Below, in pieces: positions 32,511 to 38,897 of a DNA stretch of 38,897 nt. The DNA is taken from the NCBI GenBank assembly GCA_944319915.1, contig CALUEY010000043.1, forward strand, positions 1 through 38,897. The letters run 5' to 3'. The position numbers were made by a program, and so were the translations under genes. The DNA is from an uncultured Prevotella sp. (lineage in GTDB: Bacteria > Bacteroidota > Bacteroidia > Bacteroidales > Bacteroidaceae). Positions within the stretch are counted from its first letter, which is position 1. Every line of letters begins with the position of its first letter. The notes under the pieces are model-generated. The model searched no databases. It was not told where the DNA came from and saw nothing but the letters and a program-made list of their open reading frames with translations.

Positions 32511-34874
32511 CTATTTCTTTTCTATCGCATCGTCTATCATCTGGCGCAGCACGGCGTAGTGGGCGCGGGTGGGCGCATCGGTAGTGCGGGCTGAGGCAAG
32601 GCGCCGGCGCACGTTGAGCAGCAGGCTGTGGTAGTAAGCGCGCACGCTAATTGGCGCTGTGCCGTAATGGCGCGTCGCCGTGGCCACGAATCGCGTCTGT
32701 AGGTGGCGGCGGTAGACCGACACCGGGGCGCCGCTGCCAGCTTCGCTGAACGCCATCTGCGCCAAGTCGCCGATGTATTCGCCGGGCTGGTAGGCATCGG
32801 CGGCGTAAGAGTAGCGGTCGATGTTTCCCAGCTTTGTGGGCGAGAGCAGGTCGGACACGGCGCGGTTGGCTATGGGCAGGAGCAGCTCGCCGGGCGCGGG
32901 GCTTATACGGCTCATGTAGCTCTCGGCCACGAGCCACGCCGGCTCGGTGAGTGCGTGGCGGTTGATGAAGTCGAGCGCGGCCTTCTGCTCGGCCCTGGTC
33001 TGCGGCGCGTAGACAGCCCCTGGCTCCTCAGTGCTCTTGTACGTGGTGTATATTCCGCCTATGTTGCGCAGCACGTGGCCCTCGTAGCGCATGAACTGGC
33101 TCAGCACCTGGCCGTGCATCTCCTTTAGGTTCTGGCCGAGGTCGGCCTCCTCGGCTGTCCACTGTGGCAGGGCCTTTACGATGCGCTTAAGGTTCATGAT
33201 GCCATACTCGCTGGCGCGGACGGCGTTGTCGCCCAAGTCTTCGGTCTGGGCGCGCGGGTCGTTGTCGTAGCCCTCGCCGCCAAACCAGCAGCGCGGGTTA
33301 TCCTTGAGCTGCTCCACTATCATCTTGTTGAGCGCGAGGCGGTCTTCCTCCTCGTTGGCAGTGCCGAAGAGCGGCTTGTAGCCCCATTCAATGGCCCACT
33401 TGTCGTAGTCGTTGATGCGCGGAAACAGTCCGGCGCGGCCCACGCCGTCCTCGGGCTGGGCCACGTAGTTGAAGCGGGCGTAGTCCATGATCGATGCAGT
33501 GTGGCCGTACTTCTCCACCCACTGCTTGCTGCGCAGGCTGTCTACGGGTGTGGCGTGGCTGGCCCCCATGTTGTGGCGCAGGCCGAGCGTGTGGCCTATC
33601 TCGTGCGAGCTGACGAATCGGATGAGCTGGCCCATCAGCTCGTCGTCGAACTCCATTTTGCGTGCCGCGCTGTCGGAGCAGCCAGCCTGTATCATGTACC
33701 AGTCGTGTACGAGCTTCATCACGTTGTGGTACCAGCCCACGTGGCTCTCAAGGATTTCGCCGCTGCGAGGGTCGCTGACGTGGGGGCCGTAGGCGTTGCT
33801 TATTGGCGAGGCCAGGTAGCGTATTACGGAGAAGCGCGCGTCTTCCATGCTCATGGTAGAGTCGTCGGGCCACTCCTTGGCCACGATGGCGTTCTTGAAG
33901 CCAGCCTGCTCAAAGGCCACGTTCCAGTCGTTCACCCCCTGCATGAGGTAAGGGCGCCACTGCTTCGGCGTGGCGGGGTCGATGTAGTAAACAATCTGCT
34001 TCTTCGGCTCCACAAGCTCGCCGCGCTTCATCTTCTCCACGTCTTCCTCGCGCGGCTCAAGCCGCCAGCGGCTTATGTACTTCTTGCGCCTTACGCGCTG
34101 CTGCCCGTCGTCGAAGGGGTCGTAGTAATAGGCAAAGTAGCCCACGCGCGGGTCGAAGAGCCGCTTGCGCATGGGCGTCTTGGGCAGGAGAACGAGCGAG
34201 GTGTTCATTTCGAACGTGGCCGCCCCGGCCAGTTGCCCGGCCACGAGGTTGCCGTCTTCCTTGCAGGCGTAGGTGCGCACGGTCTTTATCTCGGTGTTGA
34301 TGGGGTAAGTGCTTATGGCCTTGATGAACGAACGGTCGGCGTTCATGGCCGTTAGCGATAGGCGTTTTTTTGCCGATGCGGTGAGGCCCACGGCCATGTT
34401 CTCCTTTGCGAAGAGGCGGCCTATCTCCACCTTGTAGGCCTGGTGGCCGGCGGAGTCTTTCTTGGTGGCCTCGATTTTGAACGACTCCACTATGGGATTC
34501 TGCGCGCTCGCCTTCACGGCGCGCGCAATGGCCTGGGTGCTGTCGGCCACGGAAAGGTAGACGAGCGAGCGCAGCAGCAGCCGGCCATCGGCTTTCTCCC
34601 AGTAGAATGTCTGCTCGTTTACCTCCTCGCCGCCATAGATGCCCGCCCCCGATGGCGTTGACACATAGCGCGTGATGGCGAGGAATGGGCGGCCCACGAG
34701 CGAGTCGGGTACGAGGAAGAACCACTTGTCGCCGGATTTCTGCACACTGAATAGGCCCTGTTTTATGGGGGCTTCCTTCTTCTCGGTCTTGTTTTCCTTT
34801 TTCTTCTTGCGCTTGGCATCGGCCGGCAGGGCCACTACAATGGCCAGCGCAATGAGCAGTATCAGTTTCTTCAT
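32511..34874 (-). CDS. Secreted zinc-dependent metalloprotease (DUF5117-type)
   Basis: This 787-residue protein has a signal peptide (cut near ADA-KRKKKK) and a Lys-rich start. A long N-terminal domain follows, then a catalytic region with HEIGHTLGLRH at 424-434. That matches the metzincin HExxHxxGxxH zinc site, with a plausible Met-turn (SIMDY) about 30 residues later. The layout matches the large Bacteroidetes family annotated as zinc-dependent metalloprotease with DUF5117 and related domains. Substrate unknown; a periplasmic or surface role is likely. It follows the phosphatase gene by two bases and is co-transcribed with it. Confidence 0.88.
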   Translation of the reverse strand: MKKLILLIALAIVVALPADAKRKKKKENKTEKKEAPIKQGLFSVQKSGDKWFFLVPDSLVGRPFLAITRYVSTPSGAGIYGGEEVNEQTFYWEKADGRLLLRSLVYLSVADSTQAIARAVKASAQNPIVESFKIEATKKDSAGHQAYKVEIGRLFAKENMAVGLTASAKKRLSLTAMNADRSFIKAISTYPINTEIKTVRTYACKEDGNLVAGQLAGAATFEMNTSLVLLPKTPMRKRLFDPRVGYFAYYYDPFDDGQQRVRRKKYISRWRLEPREEDVEKMKRGELVEPKKQIVYYIDPATPKQWRPYLMQGVNDWNVAFEQAGFKNAIVAKEWPDDSTMSMEDARFSVIRYLASPISNAYGPHVSDPRSGEILESHVGWYHNVMKLVHDWYMIQAGCSDSAARKMEFDDELMGQLIRFVSSHEIGHTLGLRHNMGASHATPVDSLRSKQWVEKYGHTASIMDYARFNYVAQPEDGVGRAGLFPRINDYDKWAIEWGYKPLFGTANEEEDRLALNKMIVEQLKDNPRCWFGGEGYDNDPRAQTEDLGDNAVRASEYGIMNLKRIVKALPQWTAEEADLGQNLKEMHGQVLSQFMRYEGHVLRNIGGIYTTYKSTEEPGAVYAPQTRAEQKAALDFINRHALTEPAWLVAESYMSRISPAPGELLLPIANRAVSDLLSPTKLGNIDRYSYAADAYQPGEYIGDLAQMAFSEAGSGAPVSVYRRHLQTRFVATATRHYGTAPISVRAYYHSLLLNVRRRLASARTTDAPTRAHYAVLRQMIDDAIEKK

Positions 34875-34876
34875 GC

Positions 34877-35386
34877 TTATAATGTTTTGTTCGTAATGTG
34901 GTCTAACAGCCCTTCGCAGGCGTCCTCGAGCAGCTCAATCACCAGCTCGAAGCCGCTTTCGCCGCCGTAGTAAGGGTCGGGGATGGAGGTCTGGGCGGGA
35001 TGGCGGCGCAGGAAGTCGGCCATGCGGAGCACCTTGCGGCGGTCGGCCTCAGTAGTGGCCATGCGCATTATGGCCTTGTAGTTGTCATCGTCCATCACCA
35101 CGATGTGGCTGAAGCGGCTGAAGTCGGCTGCGCAGAACTGCCTTGCGCGGCTGTTGAACGTATAGCCGTGGGCGGCGCCATGGCGGCGCATTCGGCTGTC
35201 GGGTAGCTGGCCAACGTGCCAGCCGCCAATGCCTGCAGAGTCAACGGCGATGCTGTCGGCCATTCCCCGTTCGGCCAGCATTTTCTTTGTTATGCCCTCT
35301 GCGGCAGGCGACCTGCATATATTCCCGAGGCAGACGAACAATATCTTGTATTTCTTATTGTTATTCAATGAGTTATATTCTTTCAT
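34877..35386 (-). CDS. Low-molecular-weight protein-tyrosine phosphatase
   Basis: The 169-residue enzyme shows the CX5R active site (C19 to R25 in VCLGNICRSP) and the general acid D137 in the DPYYGG loop near the end. This places it in the LMW-PTP family, which removes phosphate from tyrosine and in bacteria often acts on polysaccharide tyrosine kinases. No such kinase is nearby. GC-rich like the chromosomal core. Confidence 0.93.
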   Translation of the reverse strand: MKEYNSLNNNKKYKILFVCLGNICRSPAAEGITKKMLAERGMADSIAVDSAGIGGWHVGQLPDSRMRRHGAAHGYTFNSRARQFCAADFSRFSHIVVMDDDNYKAIMRMATTEADRRKVLRMADFLRRHPAQTSIPDPYYGGESGFELVIELLEDACEGLLDHITNKTL

Positions 35387-35456
35387 TTATGTTTGGTTTA
35401 CATTGTAGTTTACAATATATTGTTGGCATACAAGGCTTTGTTTCCTTTGCTCATTG

Positions 35457-35464
35457 CAAAAGTA
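35457..35464 (-). promoter_or_regulatory. -7 box of the phosphatase-protease operon
   Basis: The complement reads TACTTTTG, matching TAnnTTTG, about 70 bases before the phosphatase start. The nearest upstream CAA (35479-35481) gives a 14-base spacer, shorter than usual. Confidence 0.4.
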
Positions 35465-35578
35465 ATAAATAAAAACGGCAATAATGTAGGTATCCACGCT
35501 TTCGCACATAAAATGTTCTAATTGAACTATAATGAAGCACACCGATAGTTACGCCTCTCAAAATTTTCTATAGAAATT

Positions 35579-37246
35579 TTAGATACGCAAAGGATGAAGT
35601 TTAAGTTGATTGTCCGTATCTAAGTAGAAATCATAATTCCCATTTCCTATCTTCTTGAGCGTGGTAGTTGCATCTTCATCACCTTCCTCGGCCAATCCTT
35701 TCAGTTGCGATACATAATCGGTAATGAGTTCTTTAAGCAACATATTTTTCTTCATAAGGTTTTCCATACACTCCTTGCCGTAGTAGTCAACGGAAATGTT
35801 GGGGTGCAACCCATATTTCCTATATACGTCCATCATTACTTCTTTAACTATTTCTTCCGTACACTTTTCGTTTTGCTTCACATCCAACACAACAATAGCA
35901 TCATGAATACTAATCACCTTGAATTTCTTGGCGTATAATTCAGATAGGATTTTGCCAAATAACTCACTCTCTATCTTCATCATGTCATTTGCGAGTTTGG
36001 TACGATTATCTTTCTTGGATTCTCGTACAACTTTATAGACGTTCGGAAACTCTTTTGCAAATATCTTGGCGTACTCCTTTCCTCTTGCCGTTAATTTCTT
36101 TGAATAAAACACTTCTCTGAACATCAAGACTTTAATGTCTGAACGCAACAATCCCTTTTCTTCTATAATGTCGTTTGGTATGGCAACATTCCAAAATAAA
36201 CCCATCGAAGTTAAGTACATATAATATAGCACATCCGTTGGGATATCATTTATGCCAATTTTACTTATATTGTTCTTAATCAACACTTTGCAAAGAAATC
36301 GCCTAACATTATGAGATTCTACATTAGACATATATAATTGCTCGTATATTGGATAGACCTTATTCATTAAAGATGTGGGAATCTTATAATAATCCATAAG
36401 AATGGAATTAAACAACAAAGGATGGGAGTTATGTATGTCTAACGAATACCTAATGTTAAGAAAAGGTTTCAATAATCTTGGTGTAGACGTAGCTATGGAG
36501 TATATTCTCTTGTTGTCATCAACAGAAGTTATACGAAAATCACCATCCAAATATCTATCTATTACCCTTACATAGTAGTCATTTGATTTATCTGAAGGAA
36601 AAATATGAGAAGTGACAAACGAAACAGCTTCATCTATGTATTGCAGTTTAAGGAATTTGAGGCTGTCATTGTAACGAGAATATAGGAAGTCATTATCAAG
36701 CCTTTGTTTGTTGTCTTGTTCTTCTTGGGTTTGGTATGGCAAAAGGCACTTGGTAAGTTTGTCGTCATAATCCGATAGATAAGATGAAGGGCGCAATGTA
36801 TATGTAAACTTTACGTTCGGTGCAAAATAATATCCGTATGTTTTTTCCTCCAAAGAGTAATAGCCATCTGAATGTAATATGCCCATCTTATATAAGTTAT
36901 CCAACATTTTCTTATAATCTTTGCCAAAGACATTTTGAAGAATGGAAGAGTGAAGATATGCAATTCCATTGTCGTTGTTAAGGACACGCTTAATTATAGT
37001 ATGAATTAGGAATTCATATTTCTTTGCCAATAACTTTTCACGCTTTACAACCGTTTTCTTTTCCGCTTTTGGCTCATCACATTCAGACTTTGGAGCATTA
37101 GGCAACTGTATCTTGGGCATTATCATAGGAGCGGATTTAGAATATAAGCCGTATGTGTTTTCGGCCTTTACATAATGGCTTGCTATTTCATCAATGGAAT
37201 GATCCTTTAACCCCCATATTTTCTTTGTACAAAAGGATTTTTTCAT
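35579..37246 (-). CDS. Divergent family A polymerase-like protein
   Basis: The 555-residue protein matches no family I can name with certainty. An N-terminal winged-helix-like part (about 75-140) is followed by a region laid out like the fingers and palm of family A DNA polymerases. A KRIYSIATSTPRL segment (246-258) precedes motif A (SLDIHNSHPLLF, D270). An O-helix-like R368-x3-K372-x3-F376-x3-F380 with Y381 leads into EFPNVYKVV, and motif C is SIHDAIVV (H448, D449). The spacing of R, K, F and the aromatic residue equals that of Pol I. There is no exonuclease domain. It may replicate the mobile element or act as an RNA polymerase or primase. The gene is strongly AT-rich. Confidence 0.6.
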   Translation of the reverse strand: MKKSFCTKKIWGLKDHSIDEIASHYVKAENTYGLYSKSAPMIMPKIQLPNAPKSECDEPKAEKKTVVKREKLLAKKYEFLIHTIIKRVLNNDNGIAYLHSSILQNVFGKDYKKMLDNLYKMGILHSDGYYSLEEKTYGYYFAPNVKFTYTLRPSSYLSDYDDKLTKCLLPYQTQEEQDNKQRLDNDFLYSRYNDSLKFLKLQYIDEAVSFVTSHIFPSDKSNDYYVRVIDRYLDGDFRITSVDDNKRIYSIATSTPRLLKPFLNIRYSLDIHNSHPLLFNSILMDYYKIPTSLMNKVYPIYEQLYMSNVESHNVRRFLCKVLIKNNISKIGINDIPTDVLYYMYLTSMGLFWNVAIPNDIIEEKGLLRSDIKVLMFREVFYSKKLTARGKEYAKIFAKEFPNVYKVVRESKKDNRTKLANDMMKIESELFGKILSELYAKKFKVISIHDAIVVLDVKQNEKCTEEIVKEVMMDVYRKYGLHPNISVDYYGKECMENLMKKNMLLKELITDYVSQLKGLAEEGDEDATTTLKKIGNGNYDFYLDTDNQLKLHPLRI

Positions 37247-37300
37247 TTGAGCGTGATATTTATATTAAATAGCTGTAAGTTCAATAAAGTTCAAATAGAA

Positions 37301-37474
37301 ATGGCCAAAAGACATAGTAGAAAAGTGTCGGATGCGACAAAATTCAAAATGAGCATAGCGAAACAAGGAAGAAAAAACCCTATGTTTGGCAAGCAACATA
37401 AGAAAGAAACTAAGGAAAAGATTAGCAAGGCGTTAACCGAGTATTGGCGCACTATTTTACCCCTTAATTCATAA
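37301..37474 (+). CDS. Small NUMOD3-type DNA-binding protein
   Basis: The 57 residues (MAKRHSRKVSDATKFKMSIA start) contain GRKNPMFGKQHKKETKEKISKAL. This is the NUMOD3 motif found as a DNA-binding repeat in homing endonucleases. No nuclease domain is attached. I chose ATG 37301 because the 18 residues before it do not match. It is divergent from the polymerase-like gene, 54 bases away, and could regulate it or bind the element's origin. Confidence 0.7.
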   Translation: MAKRHSRKVSDATKFKMSIAKQGRKNPMFGKQHKKETKEKISKALTEYWRTILPLNS

Positions 37475-37487
37475 TTTAGGGTATAAG

Positions 37488-37498
37488 TGCCTATATTT
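37488..37498 (+). promoter_or_regulatory. TGCCTATATTT motif
   Basis: The same word as in the promoters at 37941 and 38449, but no gene follows on this strand within 500 bases and the TTG is missing. It may be a decayed copy. Confidence 0.3.
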
Positions 37499-37607
37499 CC
37501 AACTTCAACGCAAGTAAATTTCATATAATCAATTAGTTATGCGAGTAATACACGAATTATAGATTCTCTAAAACAAACACATATTACCGTTGCTCGTTTA
37601 TCTGTTA

Positions 37608-37832
37608 TCATCTTTTTTTCGGTTTAGTTATTATATAGCCTTGCCTTATAACACATTTATCCGTTGTTATAGTACCCATCTTAGATAGATTATTCTTTGT
37701 CTTATAATATGAAATGCCTAATTCATCTTCCGTAAAGTCATCAAACAGCCGTGAAATACTGCCGTAATACAAGTGCTTGTCTCCTATTTGGAGATGCACT
37801 ACTTTTCGCTCTTGTTTCTTCTTTCCTTCCAT
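37608..37832 (-). CDS. Small uncharacterised mobile-element protein
   Basis: The 74-residue protein starts at ATG 37832 (MEGKKKQERKVVHLQIGDKH). A longer frame to 37871 begins with an unlikely hydrophobic stretch. The core GDKHLYYGSISRLFDDFTEDELGISYYKTKNNL resembles small plasmid and transposon proteins of Bacteroidetes with a GSxxxxF...LGIS pattern, possibly a helix-turn-helix. Function unknown. Confidence 0.6.
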   Translation of the reverse strand: MEGKKKQERKVVHLQIGDKHLYYGSISRLFDDFTEDELGISYYKTKNNLSKMGTITTDKCVIRQGYIITKPKKR

Positions 37833-37920
37833 AGTTTCAATGATATTGAGAACAAAGATAATCTTTTTCATTCATATATTGCATATTTGCCTATACTTTA
37901 GTTTTCTTTAACTGTAGATA

Positions 37921-37952
37921 TTTGGCTATTATTTAATATATGCCTATATTTG
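37921..37952 (+). promoter_or_regulatory. Promoter of the DUF2693 gene
   Basis: TTTG (37921-37924), 20 bases, TATATTTG (37945-37952). The spacer is almost identical to that of the promoter at 38428-38459 (GGCTAT.ATT.AATATATGCC). Confidence 0.8.
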
Positions 37953-37998
37953 CAGTGGGTAAAGGAAATAAATCATTCACAATTAAACAAATAAAGTT

Positions 37999-38328
37999 AT
38001 GATACAAGCAATCGTAGTTAAAGGCACAACAGCAGTAAGGGCAACAGTAATCGCCAACCGCACAAAGTCCGATGAAATGGGGGTAATGAAAGCTCTAATG
38101 ATAGAGAATTTGAAATCAAAACTTCAAAATGGCATTGCTCACTTCACTTTCATCAAGAAAAATGGAGAGTTAAGAGAATGTTGGGGTACAACGCAAAAGA
38201 ATCTTGCAAAAGCTAAGACAAATGGCAACGGAGAAAGCAGAGAGAACTATTGCACAACAGCATATTTCGATGTAGAGAAAGGGGCTTGGCGAAGTTTCAG
38301 ATGGGAATCTTTGGTTGAGGTCTTTTAA
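37999..38328 (+). CDS. DUF2693 (SH3-like barrel) protein
   Basis: The 109-residue protein matches DUF2693: GIAHFTFIKKNGELRECWGTT in the middle and WRSFRWESLVEV at the end. The family is common on Bacteroidetes plasmids and mobile elements and is predicted to form an SH3-like beta barrel. No biochemical role is known to me. It has its own promoter and terminator. Confidence 0.85.
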   Translation: MIQAIVVKGTTAVRATVIANRTKSDEMGVMKALMIENLKSKLQNGIAHFTFIKKNGELRECWGTTQKNLAKAKTNGNGESRENYCTTAYFDVEKGAWRSFRWESLVEVF

Positions 38329-38338
38329 TTCAAATTAC

Positions 38339-38369
38339 AAAGGGTGTCAGCTTGCGGCATCCTTTTTTT
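38339..38369 (+). terminator. Terminator of the DUF2693 gene
   Basis: AAAGGGTGTC (38339-38348) pairs with GGCATCCTTT (38356-38365) over ten positions, two of them G-U, and a run of T follows. Confidence 0.75.
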
Positions 38370-38427
38370 ATCTTGTTGACTGTCAAGCAAAAAAACATTC
38401 GGCTTTAGCATACTTTAGGCCTAATGA

Positions 38428-38459
38428 TTTGGCTATAATTAAATATATGCCTATCTTTG
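38428..38459 (+). promoter_or_regulatory. Promoter of the last small gene
   Basis: TTTG (38428-38431), 20 bases, TATCTTTG (38452-38459), with nearly the same spacer as the promoter at 37921-37952. Confidence 0.8.
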
Positions 38460-38500
38460 TAATGTAAATAAGAAACGAAATAAAAACAATAAAATAAGGT

Positions 38501-38818
38501 ATGGCAACGATGGAGACTATCTATAAGGCATTGGAAACAATGAAAAAACATGATTGGTATTGGATGATGGCGGATTATTCACATCCATCTATTGACTATG
38601 CACGTGGAAATATGAGATATTTCGTTGAATTGGTTGCTACTATTTCTGACGCAAGCATAAGAAAGGCTTTGCGTGATTTATGGGTTGCAACTTATGAGAA
38701 CGTACACGCCAATCTCTTCGTCCGAAACGAAGAAGCCAACAAGCAATATGAAGTGAAAAAAACTGAATTGATGGCAATAATACTTCCATCAGAAAATGGC
38801 CAAAAGATGGCTGCATAA
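38501..38818 (+). CDS. Small uncharacterised mobile-element protein
   Basis: The 105 residues (MATMETIYKALETMKKHDWY start) are helical and aromatic-rich (HDWYWMMADY), with LRDLWVATYENV in the second half. I recognise this only as a type of small protein seen on Bacteroidetes plasmids and transposons, without known function. The matching promoter suggests it is expressed together with the DUF2693 protein. The remaining 79 bases to the window edge hold no recognisable feature. Confidence 0.65.
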   Translation: MATMETIYKALETMKKHDWYWMMADYSHPSIDYARGNMRYFVELVATISDASIRKALRDLWVATYENVHANLFVRNEEANKQYEVKKTELMAIILPSENGQKMAA

Positions 38819-38897
38819 CAATATTCACTTTCTCCACAGATTTGAATATGCGTTGAAAATAAGCAACTTACATACGGTAGAACATTAAAGATATTCA

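Overview
The window looks like chromosomal DNA from a Bacteroidales bacterium, perhaps Prevotellaceae or Muribaculaceae; I cannot resolve the family further. The evidence is the Bacteroidetes-type promoters (TTG, about 20 bases, TAnnTTTG), the gene order dnaN / DEDDh exonuclease / coaBC / DUF4835 / recN, a DUF3127 SSB-like protein, BspA-type LRR surface proteins and type IX-like C-terminal domains. The core DNA is GC-rich. Three AT-rich stretches stand out from it: about 13.6-30.8 kb, part of the flank at 30.6-30.9 kb, and from 35.5 kb to the right edge.

Layout. 1-90: a leftward promoter and leader that resemble a Bacteroidales rRNA operon start; the rRNA itself would lie off the window. 670-8265: a leftward housekeeping operon (dnaN, exonuclease, coaBC, DUF4835/PorD-like, recN, TPR pseudo-protease) ending in a strong terminator. 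Divergent from it at 8360 is an SSB-like DUF3127 gene. Two related hairpin elements lie just outside this block, near 340-405 and 9183-9253. 9468-13185: two secreted-protein genes joined by a junction that carries a perfect 37-bp inverted repeat. 13268-13687: the 3' remnant of another secreted protein.

13.6-30.8 kb: an integrative and mobilizable element. It carries a frameshifted XRE regulator, an AlbA_2/ATP-binding gene remnant cut by an IS1634-type insertion sequence with an unusually long 43-bp direct repeat, a large BspA-like LRR protein behind a long leader, a MobV-type relaxase with a nearby candidate oriT, a DnaC-like loader, two HTH genes, an AbiE-type toxin-antitoxin operon with an unassigned third gene, and two tandem tyrosine recombinases. 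A second BspA-like gene at 30.87-32.42 kb carries two single-base homopolymer insertions.

32.5-35.4 kb returns to core-like DNA: a metzincin-type metalloprotease and a low-molecular-weight tyrosine phosphatase. From about 35.5 kb to the edge is a second AT-rich mobile region. It holds a 555-residue protein in which I see the motif pattern of a divergent family A-type polymerase, a small NUMOD3 protein, a DUF2693 protein and other small proteins, at least two of them driven by near-identical promoters. The two most interesting candidates are this polymerase-like protein and the third gene of the AbiE operon. Several frameshifts in this window fall in homopolymers, so sequencing error must be excluded before they are called biological.
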